The translations under genes were made by a program, and so were the position numbers. Below are positions 1 through 11,099 of a stretch of 64,000 bases of DNA, piece by piece (positions within the stretch are counted from its first letter, which is position 1; every line of letters starts with the position of its first letter). The notes beneath the pieces are model-generated. The model saw only the letters and a program-made list of their open reading frames with translations. It did no database searches and had not been told where the DNA came from. The stretch comes from Pseudomonas putida (lineage in GTDB: Bacteria; Pseudomonadota; Gammaproteobacteria; Pseudomonadales; Pseudomonadaceae). Location: assembly GCA_029953615.1 (NCBI GenBank), contig CP124529.1:372001-436000 (forward strand), given 5' to 3'.

Positions 1-1
1 C

Positions 2-958
2 GCCGACAACCCTCTGAGCCAGATTCTCTACAGCGGCCGCCGCGACCAATTTGGCCAGATCGATTTCGCCCTGCAAATGCTCGAAGCCGAGACCCAGGCA
101 ATCGTCGGACGCATTGCCGACTCGTCCCGCCAGCTGAGCAAGGAAGCCGAAGCGCTTGTATCGGCAGTGGACAACAACAATTGCGCGACCCTGCGGCAGC
201 AGGGGGAAACCGCCCAGGTAGCCAGCGCAATAACCCAGATGGCCAGCAGTGTCCAGGAAGTGGCGCGCAACGCCCAGCTCACCGCCAGCGCCGCGAACCT
301 GGCCAATGAGGAATCGGACCGCGGTCAGCAACTGGTCGAGCAAACCCGCCAGCACATCGATAGTCTCGCCAGCGAGGTGCAACAGACCAGCGCAGTGATC
401 GATCAACTGGAACAGCATGGAAGTGAAATTGGCCGGGTACTGGAGGTCATTCAAAGCATCGCCGAACAGACCAACCTGCTTGCCCTCAACGCCGCCATCG
501 AAGCTGCACGAGCCGGTGAGGCAGGCCGGGGGTTCGCCGTGGTCGCCGACGAGGTGCGCGGGCTGGCTTCGCGAACCCAGCAATCCACCGCCCACATCCA
601 GGGCACCATAGAGACCTTGCGCCGCTCCACCGGTAATGCCGTGCTGGCGATGCAGCGTAGTCACAGCAAGGCCGAGGTCAGCGTCGAACAGGCCCTGCTG
701 GCCGCCCGGGCGCTGGATGGCATTACCCGGCGCGTCGATGAGATAAGCGGTATGAGTGTGCAGATCGCTGCCGCTGTAGAGGAGCAGAGTGCGGTGGGTG
801 ACAGCATTCAGGGCAGCCTGGCGGATATCAGCCAAACCACCCGCAACAGTGTGCTTGCCAGCAGCCAGAGCCGTACTACTGCGGCCCATGTGGCCAACCT
901 GGCCGAGCGCCTGCAACTGCTGTCGGCACAACTTTGGGGGCGCCAGGGCAACGAGTGA
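2..958 (+). CDS. methyl-accepting chemotaxis protein, C-terminal part (5' truncated by window edge)
   Basis: The frame is open from base 2 to the stop at 956-958, giving 318 residues without the N-terminal sensor. The highly conserved signalling hairpin tip is present ([20 protein letters not shown], then [15 protein letters not shown]), which in this family contacts CheA and CheW. Flanking heptad-rich helices ([20 protein letters not shown] upstream, [14 protein letters not shown] downstream) form the cytoplasmic coiled coil. No membrane segment is seen in the visible part. It resembles the PAS-containing Aer-type receptors of Pseudomonas, but the sensor lies outside the window, so the ligand cannot be inferred. 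A large palindromic repeat follows the stop and may help terminate transcription. Confidence 0.93.
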   Translation, partial: ADNPLSQILYSGRRDQFGQIDFALQMLEAETQAIVGRIADSSRQLSKEAEALVSAVDNNNCATLRQQGETAQVASAITQMASSVQEVARNAQLTASAANLANEESDRGQQLVEQTRQHIDSLASEVQQTSAVIDQLEQHGSEIGRVLEVIQSIAEQTNLLALNAAIEAARAGEAGRGFAVVADEVRGLASRTQQSTAHIQGTIETLRRSTGNAVLAMQRSHSKAEVSVEQALLAARALDGITRRVDEISGMSVQIAAAVEEQSAVGDSIQGSLADISQTTRNSVLASSQSRTTAAHVANLAERLQLLSAQLWGRQGNE

Positions 959-990
959 CGGGTTCGAGCTGGCGGTTTGGCGCTGAAACG

Positions 991-1203
991 AAAAAGGGCC
1001 CGAAGGCTAATGCCAGTCAGTTAAGGTTTCTAAAGGCTTCACTGGGGCTGCTTTGCAGCCCATCGCCGGCAAGCCAGCTCCCACAGGTACAGCGCAGGGC
1101 TCAAGAGTTGCACTATACCTGTGGGAGCTGGCTTGCCGGCGATGGGCCGCAAGGCGGCCCCAAATATCTTAACTGACAGGCATTTGCCCTAAGGCCCTTT
1201 CTT
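991..1203. repeat. ~213-bp imperfect palindrome containing a REP pair
   Basis: The core is an inverted pair of the P. putida-type REP (1060-1089 and 1116-1145, 30-nt arms). The symmetry extends outward: 991-1025 (AAAAAGGGCC...CAGTTAAG) is mirrored by about 1168-1203 (CTTAACTGACAGGCA...GGCCCTTTCTT). The element fills most of the 350-nt gap between the chemoreceptor and the next gene; nothing else is seen in that gap. The outer GGGCC stems with A/T runs could act as a bidirectional terminator. Confidence 0.8.
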
Positions 1204-1308
1204 CCACGACTTACAGACGCTTTATGGCAATCTGCAGATCTGGGTCTTTGAGTTGCAGGGCACTTTGCAGGTACCCTGCCACCTCGAAATCTCCGAACGG
1301 ATCGAAGC

Positions 1309-1572
1309 TCATGCGCGGATCGGTTTCCTGGTGCGCCGTTTTTCGGCGAGATAGCGCCCTTGCAGTGCCATGATCTCAACCTTGCTGAGCACGCCTTTTC
1401 TTTTAAGGTTCACCAGCAACTGTTCGACGACGTCCAGGTGGATGATATCACCAGCCAGACGACTGATAGTCACAGCCATACCACTCACCCCGTCACGCTT
1501 CGCGGTAACATGGTGCTTTTTGGCAAGGTTTCTGACTTCAGTGGCAACACTGGTATTAGAGGATCGGGTCAT
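1309..1572 (-). CDS. conserved hypothetical small protein (87 aa)
   Basis: The start ATG at 1572 is preceded by a near-perfect ribosome binding site (AAAGGAGG), which makes this a credible gene rather than a chance frame. The product is basic (many Lys and Arg), begins MTRSSNTSVATEVRNLAKKH and ends in a KRRTRKPIRA-type tail. No signal peptide or membrane segment is seen. The frame stays open upstream through the tRNA-Gly gene, but that extension is not supported. I do not recognise a function; the length and basic character would suit a small regulator or nucleic-acid-binding protein. It lies downstream of tRNA-Gly on the same strand, beyond a terminator. Confidence 0.7.
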   Translation of the reverse strand: MTRSSNTSVATEVRNLAKKHHVTAKRDGVSGMAVTISRLAGDIIHLDVVEQLLVNLKRKGVLSKVEIMALQGRYLAEKRRTRKPIRA

Positions 1573-1663
1573 CTCAAGCCTCCTTTGATGACCAGATCTT
1601 CGCATGGCGTCGATCAAGCAGACAGGCGTGGCGCCGGAGGGAAAAGAGCAAATGACAGAAACG

Positions 1664-1685
1664 AAAAAAGGCCCCGAAGGGCCTT
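1664..1685 (-). terminator. rho-independent terminator after tRNA-Gly
   Basis: A 7-bp stem AAGGCCC/GGGCCTT (1668-1674 and 1679-1685) with loop CGAA is followed on the minus strand by a run of U (A-run 1664-1669 on the plus strand). It closes the gacA-uvrC-pgsA-tRNA-Gly transcript. T-rich sequence on the other side could let it work in both directions. Confidence 0.8.
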
Positions 1686-1725
1686 CTTTCTTGCCCCACC
1701 GAAATCCTTCGATAAGGGCCAATTT

Positions 1726-1801
<76 letters not shown>

Positions 1802-1864
1802 GTCGTGATGGGTGCCATTCTAGCGAACTCCAAAACGGCGTCAACCCCTTGATTCAAAAAACTT

Positions 1865-2425
1865 TTATTTCTGTTCCGAACCTTCGCGCAGGTGCGGCCA
1901 GGCGGCCAGCAGGTAGTGCACCATCGACCACAGGGTCAGCCCCGCCGCCACCAGCAGCAGCGCGTAGCCGAGGATTACCCAGAAGGTTACCGCCGGGGGG
2001 TTGGCCAGCAGGATCACCAGCGCCAGCATCTGGGCCGCGGTTTTCCACTTGCCGAGGTTGGACACCGCCACATGCGCCCGCGCGCCCAGTTCGGCCATCC
2101 ACTCGCGCAGCGCCGACACCACGATCTCGCGGCCAATGATGACCGCGGCCGGCAGGGTCAGCCAGAAGTTGGCGTGGGTCTGCACCAGCAGCACCAGGGC
2201 CACCGCCACCATCAGCTTGTCGGCCACAGGGTCGAGGAAGGCACCGAACGGCGTGCTCTGCTGCAGACGACGCGCCAGGTAGCCGTCCAGCCAGTCGGTG
2301 GCGGCGGCAACGGCGAACACACTGCTGGCTGCCATGTAGCTCCAGTGGTAAGGCATGTAGAACAGCAGGATGAAGATCGGGATGAGCAGGACGCGTAGAA
2401 CGGTGAGCAGGTTTGGAATATTCAT
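1865..2425 (-). CDS. pgsA: CDP-diacylglycerol--glycerol-3-phosphate 3-phosphatidyltransferase
   Basis: PgsA makes phosphatidylglycerol phosphate from CDP-diacylglycerol and glycerol-3-phosphate, the committed step to phosphatidylglycerol and cardiolipin in the inner membrane. The CDP-alcohol phosphatidyltransferase signature DGx2ARx8Gx3Dx3D is complete (DGYLAR...GAFLDPVAD, residues about 58-81). Several hydrophobic helices fit the integral membrane fold. I chose the ATG at 2425 ([12 protein letters not shown], 186 aa, usual length); an in-frame start 18 nt upstream adds MRPVVP and is less likely. It follows uvrC by 32 nt in the gacA-uvrC-pgsA-tRNA-Gly cluster. Confidence 0.95.
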   Translation of the reverse strand: MNIPNLLTVLRVLLIPIFILLFYMPYHWSYMAASSVFAVAAATDWLDGYLARRLQQSTPFGAFLDPVADKLMVAVALVLLVQTHANFWLTLPAAVIIGREIVVSALREWMAELGARAHVAVSNLGKWKTAAQMLALVILLANPPAVTFWVILGYALLLVAAGLTLWSMVHYLLAAWPHLREGSEQK

Positions 2426-2457
2426 CGGTACGACTGGCCGCAAGTTGAGCCCGCATT

Positions 2458-4281
<1,824 letters not shown>

Positions 4282-4287
4282 GAGGTT

Positions 4288-4926
4288 TTACAGGCTTGCG
4301 TCGACCATACCGTGGCGAACGGCCAGCAAGGTCAGTTCGACGTCGCTGGTGACCGAGAGTTTTTCAAAGATCCGATAACGGTAAGTATTGACGGTCTTGG
4401 GTGAGAGGCACAACTTGTCGGAGATGATCTGTACCTTCTGGCAGCCGACGATCATCAGGGCAATCTGGATTTCCCGCTCCGACAAGGCGTCGAACGGTGA
4501 ACCCTGTGGCTGGAACGGTTTCAGCGCCAGCTGCTGGGCGATCTGCGGGCTGATGTAGCGCTGGCCGGCAAAGGCCAGGCGGATCGCCTGGACCATTTCG
4601 TCAAGGCCGGCGCCCTTGGTCAGGTAGCCGGCAGCGCCGGCCTGCAGCAGGCGCGTGGGGAATGGGTCTTCCTCGCACACGGTCACGGCAACCACTTTGA
4701 TGTCCGGGTGGCTTCGCAGCAGCTTGCGGGTAGCCTCCAGGCCGCCGATACCGGGCATTTTCACGTCCATCAGCACCACGTCCGGCTTCAGCTCGCGGGC
4801 CAGCTTGAGTGCCGATTCGCCCGAATCACCCTCACCCACCACCTGCAGGCCATCGATGTCGGCCAGCATGCGGGTAATACCGGTTCGTACCAGATCGTGA
4901 TCATCGACCACTAAGACCCTAATCAA
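4288..4926 (-). CDS. gacA: response regulator GacA (UvrY)
   Basis: GacA is the response regulator of the GacS/GacA two-component system, which in pseudomonads activates RsmX/Y/Z small RNAs and so controls secondary metabolism and lifestyle switches. An N-terminal receiver (VVDDHDLVRTGI; phospho-acceptor Asp in DVVLMDVKMPG; KG of YLTKGAG) is joined to a LuxR-type HTH (LSEREIQIALMI...KTVNTYRYRIFEKL). I chose TTG at 4926 because GAGG (4937-4934) lies 7 nt before it; the in-frame GTG at 4932 would be 1 nt from that site. TTG-started GacA is known in Pseudomonas. Product length is 212 aa. Confidence 0.96.
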   Translation of the reverse strand: MIRVLVVDDHDLVRTGITRMLADIDGLQVVGEGDSGESALKLARELKPDVVLMDVKMPGIGGLEATRKLLRSHPDIKVVAVTVCEEDPFPTRLLQAGAAGYLTKGAGLDEMVQAIRLAFAGQRYISPQIAQQLALKPFQPQGSPFDALSEREIQIALMIVGCQKVQIISDKLCLSPKTVNTYRYRIFEKLSVTSDVELTLLAVRHGMVDASL

Positions 4927-4989
4927 GCACACACCTCGTCAGCAGGGCGATTGGATCCTGCCACCTTAACAAAATTTTTCACGGCGGAC

Positions 4990-5379
4990 CTAACGCATTC
5001 CTTCCGTAAGAAACGCCTGACGTTCAACCGGCAGCGGCCTCACTGCCTGCCGGGATTTGTCGGAGTGGGTCAAACGCCTCAGCAAGTGCCAGAGTGCCGC
5101 CTGATCGTCGCCCGACAACTGCCGGAACGCATCCAGCAAACTGGACTCATCGGTGTTCAGCCCTTCGAGCGGTGCCGGGGTGCGGATACCGCTGAGCACG
5201 TATAGCGCATCCACGCCTCTGCTCGCCAATGCAGCCAGGTAATCGACCCGCGGCGAGCGTTCACCACTCTCGTATTTGCCCTGGGCATTGGGTTCGACCC
5301 CGCCGATGTCACCAAACACGCGCTGGGTCATCCCCAGACGCTCACGCTCTTCCCGCAACCGCGGACCGATTCCATTCAT
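4990..5379 (-). CDS. XRE-family transcriptional regulator
   Basis: The 129-aa product has an N-terminal Cro/CI-type helix-turn-helix (residues about 6-62: LREERERLGMTQRVFGDIGG, then KYESGERSPRVDYLAAL). The C-terminal half (about 75-129) is a short unassigned helical region. The ATG at 5379 is preceded by AGGAG. It is a soluble cytosolic DNA-binding protein; its targets cannot be inferred. It lies upstream of gacA on the same strand with a 63-nt gap. Confidence 0.88.
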   Translation of the reverse strand: MNGIGPRLREERERLGMTQRVFGDIGGVEPNAQGKYESGERSPRVDYLAALASRGVDALYVLSGIRTPAPLEGLNTDESSLLDAFRQLSGDDQAALWHLLRRLTHSDKSRQAVRPLPVERQAFLTEGMR

Positions 5380-5497
5380 GGGGGGGCTCCTGTTCCCTGT
5401 TCACACGCTGGTACTGCCTACCCACCGGCAGGCAGCCGTAAACGTCTGAGTTCACTATGCCCATGCCCACTCGTCGCGACAAGCCATCATTGCGCTA

Positions 5498-5929
5498 TTA
5501 GTCGATCGTACGCTGCATGCGCACAAAACAGTCGTCCTCACCCATTTCGACGAAACCCTGGCGCCGGTACAGCACACGCGCCGGGTTGCTGCGAAACACC
5601 ATCAGCCGTAGCAGCGGCAGATGCCGCTGGCGGGCCCACAGCGCCAGCTGCTCCAGCACCCAGCTGCCGACACCACGCCCACGGTGCTCGGGTAGCAGGT
5701 GCAACTCACGGATGAACAGCGCCTGGCGGTCCTGGCTGAGGCTGCAGTAGCCGAGCACGCGATCGCCTTCAGTCACCAACCACTGTTCGCGCCAGCCCCA
5801 GGCTTCGTCGAAGGCTTGCTCTATCCACAGCAGGTCGTATTCGCGGTAGTACGGCAGCATGGCGCGGCGCGTGAGGTCGCGGGCGAAGTTGCGGTGGGTG
5901 TCGTTGGCGGGGGTTAGTTGTAGAGGCAT
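5498..5929 (-). CDS. GNAT family N-acetyltransferase
   Basis: The 143-aa product fits the GNAT fold. The acetyl-CoA pyrophosphate loop motif A is visible as LHLLPEHRGRGVGSWVLEQL (Q/RxxGxG/A pattern), followed by the motif B region RLMVFRSNPARVLYRRQGFVEMG. I chose ATG 5929 (MPLQLTPANDTH) because upstream codons run into a palindromic repeat. The acceptor substrate is unknown. It stands alone between an XRE regulator and a repeat. Confidence 0.88.
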   Translation of the reverse strand: MPLQLTPANDTHRNFARDLTRRAMLPYYREYDLLWIEQAFDEAWGWREQWLVTEGDRVLGYCSLSQDRQALFIRELHLLPEHRGRGVGSWVLEQLALWARQRHLPLLRLMVFRSNPARVLYRRQGFVEMGEDDCFVRMQRTID

Positions 5930-5963
5930 GGGTTCTCTAGTCTGGCAGCTCTTGCACTGTCGT

Positions 5964-6080
5964 TTGTAGGAGCGGCCTTGTGTCGCGACAGGGCCTGCAA
6001 AGCAGCCCCGGGTTTCGACATGGAGCAATTATTGCCGGGGCCGCTCTGCGGCCCTGTCGCGACACAAGGCCGCTTACAGG
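5964..6080. repeat. second-family palindromic repeat (type 2)
   Basis: Inverted arms begin TTGTAGGAGCGGCCTTGTGT (from 5964) and end with the mirrored CGACACAAGGCCGCTTACAG (to 6080), separated by a short AT-richer centre with paired GGGCC-type inner arms. It differs from the REPs in the window by its GTGTCGCGA core. Copies occur at 45014-45129 and in part at 63302-63350. The outer end TGTAGGAGCG (5965-5974) is identical to the reverse complement of the inferred target site of the IS110 element at 45128. Confidence 0.8.
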
Positions 6081-6110
6081 GTCAGCACAGTCCCGATAAA
6101 TCATTATCGC

Positions 6111-6497
6111 TCATGGGGCGTAGCACACGGGCGAACTGCCAGGCCCACGCCGGTCCAGCTCGTCCTCCAGCCATTCAGCCAGCACCCGGGCATTGTTATG
6201 CTCGGTGTCCTTGCCCGCATAAAGCAATGTCAGCGTGCCCTTTCCGGCCAGGTCCAGCAGCGGGTACCAGTGTTCGGGGCGGGCCGCCAGCTCCTGCTGG
6301 TAGCGCCGGGTGAAGCCGGCGAAATCCACTTCACCCTGGTGAAACGCCTTGCGTAATTCAGCCGAGGGTGCAACTTCGCGCAACCACTGCCCGTGCAGGT
6401 CTTCCTTGCGCTTGTTACGCGGCCACAGGCGATCGACCAACACGCGCTGGCCATCGTCCGGCTCAACCGCGTCATAGACACGCTTGCAGCGAATCAT
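6111..6497 (-). CDS. DUF488 family protein
   Basis: The 128-aa product shows the DUF488 features: N-terminal RVYDAVEPDDGQRVLVDRLW followed by PRNKRKEDL, a central HQGEVDFAGFTRRYQQEL helix and the near C-terminal TLLYAGKDTEHNNARVLAEW segment. The family is widespread and lacks an agreed function. ATG 6497 has AGGAG at 6 nt. It is transcribed away from the PiT-type phosphate transporter gene, sharing a 128-nt intergenic region. Confidence 0.9.
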   Translation of the reverse strand: MIRCKRVYDAVEPDDGQRVLVDRLWPRNKRKEDLHGQWLREVAPSAELRKAFHQGEVDFAGFTRRYQQELAARPEHWYPLLDLAGKGTLTLLYAGKDTEHNNARVLAEWLEDELDRRGPGSSPVCYAP

Positions 6498-6625
6498 GGG
6501 TTTCTCCTGCCATTACCGTCCGTCTTGAGCCTAGATAAATCATTGATCGAGGTCACGGCCGGGTTACGAATTGTTTCTATGCTCAAGGCCTTCGGCACCT
6601 TCGCCCCCTGCCAACCGGAGCCCCC

Positions 6626-8243
6626 ATGGCAACCCCGTCACTGGCCAGCCAGCCGCAACTGGCCCAACGCGACTCCCGCCCGCAGCTTGCCCACAAGCCG
6701 GGGCGTGCCAGCCTGGTGCTGTTCTTCGGCCTGCTGCTGGCCGGCATCGCCTATACCGCCTGGAGCCTGAAGCAGGATGTGACGGCCAGCGGTACGGTAA
6801 TCACCACGGTCACGCCATTTCTGCTGCTGGGCCTGGCGTTGCTGATCGCCCTGGGCTTCGAGTTCGTCAATGGCTTCCACGACACCGCCAACGCAGTGGC
6901 CACCGTCATCTACACCCATTCGTTGCCGGCACCGGTCGCCGTGGTCTGGTCCGGGCTGTGCAACTTCCTCGGCGTGCTGCTTTCCAGCGGCGCGGGTGGC
7001 GTTCGGCATCATCGCCCTGCTGCCGGTTGAGCTGATTCTGCAGGTAGGCTCCTCGGCCGGCTTCGCCATGGTCTTCGCCCTGCTGCTGGCGGCGATCATC
7101 TGGAACCTCGGCACCTGGTGGCTGGGCCTGCCGGCCTCATCCTCGCACACCCTGATCGGTTCGATCATCGGCGTGGGCGTGGCCAATGCGCTGATGCACG
7201 GGCGCGACGGCACCAGTGGCGTGGACTGGGCCCAGGCCAGCAAGGTCGGTTATGCCTTGCTGTTCTCGCCGCTGATCGGCTTTGCCTGCGCTGCCCTGTT
7301 GCTACTGGCCCTGCGCGCGCTGGTCCGGCGCAAGGCGCTGTACCAGGCGCCGGAAGGCCAGACGCCGCCACCGTGGTGGATCCGCGGCGTGCTGATCCTG
7401 ACCTGCACCGGCGTGTCCTTTGCCCATGGCTCCAACGACGGCCAGAAAGGCATGGGCCTGATCATGCTGATCCTGGTTGGCACCCTGCCGATGGCTTACG
7501 CACTGAACAAGACCATGCCCAATGAGCAGGCCTTGCAGTTTTCCGCCGTCGCCGAGGTAACCCGCCAGGCACTGGTGCGCAACAACCCGCTAACGGCCCC
7601 GGCCGACCCGCGCCAGGTGCTGACCACGTTCATTGCAGAACCCAAGGCCAGCCCGCACCTGGCACCGGCGCTGGCAGCGCTGACCGGCATGATCGGCGAT
7701 CAGGTCAAAGGTTATGGCTCGCTCAAACGGGTACCGGCCGAAGCCATGGCCAACGTGCGCAACGACATGTACCTGACCAGCGAAGCCATCCGCCTGATCG
7801 AGAAGAACCAGCTGGTGGTGTTCGATGCCGACACACGCAGCAAGGTGCTGCTGTTCAAGACCCAGCTGGACGATGCCACCCGCTACATCCCGCTGTGGGT
7901 GAAAGTGGCCGTGGCCATCGCACTGGGGCTGGGTACCATGGTCGGCTGGCGGCGCATCGTGGTGACGGTAGGCGAGAAGATCGGCAAGACCCACCTCAGC
8001 TATGCCCAGGGGGCTTCGGCTGAAGTGGTGGCGATGTGCACCATCGGTGCGGCGGACATGTTCGGGTTGCCGGTATCGACCACCCACGTGCTGAGCTCCG
8101 GGGTGGCCGGGACCATGGTGGCCAACGGGTCGGGGATTCAGAAGCGCACGCTGATCAATCTGCTGATGGCCTGGGTGCTGACCTTGCCGGCAGCGATGCT
8201 GTTGGCCGGCAGCCTGTACTGGTTGCTGCACCACATTTTCTGA
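6626..8243 (+). pseudogene. PiT-type inorganic phosphate transporter, frameshifted by one extra G
   Basis: PiT proteins are inner-membrane phosphate/cation symporters. The first frame (6626-~6995) gives the N-terminal helices and the PiT signature ([20 protein letters not shown]). The second frame carries the rest to 8243, including the second signature (FAHGSNDGQKGMGLIMLIL) and the C-terminal VSTTHVLSSGVAG. The join lies in SSGA/VAFGII at the GGG of 6994-6996; removing one G restores a continuous frame of 538 aa. Both halves are otherwise perfectly preserved, so a sequencing error or very recent mutation is likely. A long soluble loop (about residues 290-410) separates the two membrane halves. 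SD is GGAG before ATG 6626. Confidence 0.9.
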
Positions 8244-8260
8244 GCCGCTGGAGTACATTG

Positions 8261-8376
8261 TTGGCTCTAAGGGCGCTATCGCCGGCAAGCCAGCTCCCAC
8301 AGGTACACCACAGGCCCCAGGCCTTGTGCATTACCTGTGGGAGCTGGCTTGCCGGCGATAGCGCCCTTACAGCCAA
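8261..8376. repeat. inverted REP pair
   Basis: Two mirrored 45-nt arms (8261-8305 and 8332-8376) contain the REP core GCCGGCAAGCCAGCTCCCAC and its reverse complement, with a 26-nt centre. It lies between the convergent PiT transporter and GST genes and may act as a bidirectional terminator. Confidence 0.88.
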
Positions 8377-8378
8377 CA

Positions 8379-9074
8379 TCAACCTGGAATCTTTAGCCCA
8401 CGCTGCACGGCCGGCCGCTCGAGGAATGCCGCCAGCACCCGCTGCACGTTCTTGAACTGATCGAAGCCGACCAACTCACGGGCGTTATAGCGCTCCACCA
8501 GGTTGCGCACCCAGGGGAAGATCGCGATGTCGGCAATGCTGTACTCGTCGACCATCCACTCCCGGCCCTTCAAATGCCGGTCCAGCACACCGAGCAGGCG
8601 CCTGGACTCGTTGACATAACGGTCCCGCGGGCGCTTGTCCTCGTATTCCTTGCCAGCGAAGAAGTGGAAGAAGCCAACCTGGCCGAACATCGGCCCGATA
8701 CCGCCCATCTGGAACATCAGCCACTGCAGGGTCTGGTAACGCTGGGCCGGGTCCTGGCTGAGCAACTGGCCGCTCTTCTCCGCCAGGTACTGCAGGATCG
8801 CCCCGGACTCGAACAGCGGCAGCGGCTTGCCGCCTGGGCCATTGGGGTCGAGGATGGCGGGAATCTTGTTGTTGGCGCTGAGCGAGATGAATTCGGGGCT
8901 CAGTTGGTCATCGTTGTCGAAGCTGACCTTGTGCGGCTCATAGGCCAGGCCGATTTCTTCGAGCATGATCGACACCTTGACGCCGTTGGGCGTCGGCAGC
9001 GAGTAAAGCTGCAGGCGCTCGGGGTGTTTCGCGGGCCACTTGCGGGTAATGGGGAAAGCACTGAGATCGGTCAT
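8379..9074 (-). CDS. glutathione S-transferase family protein (YghU/YfcG-like)
   Basis: The 231-aa product has a thioredoxin-like N-terminal domain (LQLYSLPTPNGVKVSIMLEE; PAILDP and ESGAILQYLAEKSG of the glutathione site) and an all-helical C-terminal domain. The PNGVKVS loop and MGGIGPMFGQVGFF stretch are typical of the disulfide-bond oxidoreductase subgroup (YfcG/YghU), which uses two glutathiones rather than one. I chose ATG 9074 because AAGG is 6 nt upstream; the TTG at 9080 is less likely. Substrate not inferable. Confidence 0.9.
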   Translation of the reverse strand: MTDLSAFPITRKWPAKHPERLQLYSLPTPNGVKVSIMLEEIGLAYEPHKVSFDNDDQLSPEFISLSANNKIPAILDPNGPGGKPLPLFESGAILQYLAEKSGQLLSQDPAQRYQTLQWLMFQMGGIGPMFGQVGFFHFFAGKEYEDKRPRDRYVNESRRLLGVLDRHLKGREWMVDEYSIADIAIFPWVRNLVERYNARELVGFDQFKNVQRVLAAFLERPAVQRGLKIPG

Positions 9075-9161
9075 GATCAACCTTGCCTGAGGAATGAACC
9101 TCTCACTCTAGAGGCATCCCCGGCCGCTGACCATCACCGACCCTTTATCAGCATGCGCGTT

Positions 9162-9659
9162 TCAGGCCTGGCCGTGGGCTTTGAGCTTGAGCTTTTCGGT
9201 ATCGACGCGAACGAACACCGAGTCGGCAGTGACGGTCAGCACATCGTCGGCCCACACTTCACAAATTACCCGGCTCTTACGCCCTACTTCGCCTTCCACA
9301 CGTGCCTTGAGCAACAGCTCGACGCCCATCGGCGTGGGTTTCAGGTAGGTCAGGTTGAGCGTGCCGGTAACGCAGTCGATACGCGGCAGGCTACCCGGCT
9401 CGCGACCTTCGTTACGGTAGTGGTAGGCCATCGCCGTCCAGTTGGAGTGGCAGTCGACCAGCATCGCCAGCAGGCCGCCATAGACCAGGCCAGGCCAGCC
9501 GATGAAGGTGCTGTCGGGCAGGTGCCTGCACAACAGGTGGATGCCGTCGGTATCCCAGTGGCTTTGCAGGTGCAGGCCGCTGGGGTGGGAGCAACCGCAG
9601 CCGTAGCAAGTGCCATCGGGTGCAGCGAGGGCCTGTAGAGAAAGGGAGTGGTCGTTCAT
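9162..9659 (-). CDS. PaaI-type hotdog-fold thioesterase
   Basis: The 165-aa product has a single hotdog domain. The segment WPGLVYGGLLAMLVDCHSNW is the central hotdog helix with the catalytic Asp-like position, and TGTLNLTYLKPTPMGVELLL the typical beta strand. The N-terminus holds CYGCGCSHPSG, a Cys-rich motif seen in related Pseudomonas proteins. Hydrolysis of an acyl-CoA thioester is the inferred reaction. AGGA lies 5 nt before ATG 9659. It follows the permease gene on the same strand across a hairpin. Confidence 0.85.
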   Translation of the reverse strand: MNDHSLSLQALAAPDGTCYGCGCSHPSGLHLQSHWDTDGIHLLCRHLPDSTFIGWPGLVYGGLLAMLVDCHSNWTAMAYHYRNEGREPGSLPRIDCVTGTLNLTYLKPTPMGVELLLKARVEGEVGRKSRVICEVWADDVLTVTADSVFVRVDTEKLKLKAHGQA

Positions 9660-9680
9660 ACGCTTCCTGTGCTTGTTCGA

Positions 9681-9703
9681 ATGGGGGCGCGCAACGCCCC
9701 CAT
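9681..9703. terminator. hairpin between permease and thioesterase genes
   Basis: A perfect 9-bp stem ATGGGGGCG/CGCCCCCAT with loop CGCAA sits in the 57-nt gap. There is no good U-run on the minus strand, so it may attenuate rather than fully terminate the permease transcript. Confidence 0.5.
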
Positions 9704-9716
9704 TAAAGCAGAATCA

Positions 9717-11099
9717 TCAGGCCGCCTGGGCAACCACCTTGGCGCCCCGCTGGGTCAGCGAAACCAGCAGGATGAATGCAGTCACCCCGGCAGTCATCAG
9801 TGTCTCGTAGCGGTAGGCATCGCTGAACAGCATGTAGCCCAGCACCATGACGATGGTGCCGATCACCAGCCAGGTCAGCCACGGGAACAGCCACATCTTC
9901 AGCTCCAGCGGCCGCCCTTCACGCTCGGCACGGGCACGCATGCGCAGCTGCGACACGGCAATCACCAGGTACACCAGCAAGGCGATGGCGCCAGTGGTGG
10001 ACAGCAGGAAGCCGAATACCTTGCCTGGGAACACATAGTTGACGAAGCACCCGGCAAAGCCGGCCAGGGTCGAGAAGATGACCGCCACGGTCGGTACGCC
10101 AGAGCCGGAGATACGTTTGGTAACGCTCAGCGCCTGGCCACGGGCGCCCAGCGAATACAGCATGCGCGACGCGGTGTACAGGCCCGAGTTCATGCAGCTG
10201 GTCACGGCCACCAGCACCACGATATCCACCAGCAGCTTGGCGCCCGGCACGTTCAGCACCTCAAGCACACGCTGGAACGAACCCACTGCTTTCAGCCCCG
10301 GGTCGTTCCAGGCCACCAGCGACACCACCAGGAAGATCGATGCCAGGTAGAAGATGGCGATGCGGTACACGACCAGGTTGGTGGCGCGGCGGATCTTGTC
10401 TTTCGGGTTGGCTGTTTCGTCAGCGGCGATGGTGACGATTTCGGCGCCGAAGAACGAGAAGATGGTGATCAGCACGCCACCGAGCACAGTGCCGAAACCG
10501 TTGGGCATGAAGCCGCCGTTGTCCCACAGCCGGCTGACCCCGGACACCTCGGCCAGCGGCCAGACGCCGAACACCGCCAGGCTGCAGACCACGATGAAGG
10601 CGATGATCGCCACCACCTTGACCAGCGCGAACCAGTACTCGAAGGCCCCGAAGTTCTTCACGCTGATCAGGTTGGTACCCGACAGCACCAGCATGATCAG
10701 GAAAGCGAACAGCCACGACGGCACACCGGGGAAGTAGGCATGCAGGATATCGGCGCCGGCAATGGCCTCGACCGGAATGATCAGCACCCAGAACCACCAG
10801 TACAGCCAGCCGATGGTAAAGCCCGCCCAAGGGCCGATGGCCTCCGAGGCATAGGTGGAAAACGAGCCGCTGTTGGGGTTGGCGATGGCCATTTCGCCCA
10901 GCATGCGCATCACCAGCAAGACCAACAGGCCGGTCATGGCGTAGGAGATAAGGATGGCCGGGCCGGCGGTGGCGATGGCGTTGGAGGAGCCGATGAACAG
11001 GCCGGCGCCGATGATGCCGGCGATGGAGATCATGGATACCTGACGGGACGTCAGGCCGTGCTGCAGGGAACGCTGTTTGTTGTTGTGTTGCGAAGCCAT
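9717..11099 (-). CDS. gabP: GABA/amino acid permease (APC superfamily)
   Basis: The 460-aa protein is a 12-helix inner-membrane proton symporter of the amino acid transporter family. It shares long conserved blocks with E. coli GabP: SMISIAGIIGAGLFIGSSNA at the N-terminus, YASEAIGPWAGFTIGWLYWW, VSGVSRLWDNGGFMPNGFG and AIALLVYLVIAVSQLRMR near the end. The GabP label follows this resemblance; the real substrate may be another amino acid. ATG 11099 has GAGGG 6 nt upstream. It is divergent from a LysR gene and near a class III aminotransferase, suggesting one catabolic unit. Confidence 0.9.
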   Translation of the reverse strand: MASQHNNKQRSLQHGLTSRQVSMISIAGIIGAGLFIGSSNAIATAGPAILISYAMTGLLVLLVMRMLGEMAIANPNSGSFSTYASEAIGPWAGFTIGWLYWWFWVLIIPVEAIAGADILHAYFPGVPSWLFAFLIMLVLSGTNLISVKNFGAFEYWFALVKVVAIIAFIVVCSLAVFGVWPLAEVSGVSRLWDNGGFMPNGFGTVLGGVLITIFSFFGAEIVTIAADETANPKDKIRRATNLVVYRIAIFYLASIFLVVSLVAWNDPGLKAVGSFQRVLEVLNVPGAKLLVDIVVLVAVTSCMNSGLYTASRMLYSLGARGQALSVTKRISGSGVPTVAVIFSTLAGFAGCFVNYVFPGKVFGFLLSTTGAIALLVYLVIAVSQLRMRARAEREGRPLELKMWLFPWLTWLVIGTIVMVLGYMLFSDAYRYETLMTAGVTAFILLVSLTQRGAKVVAQAA

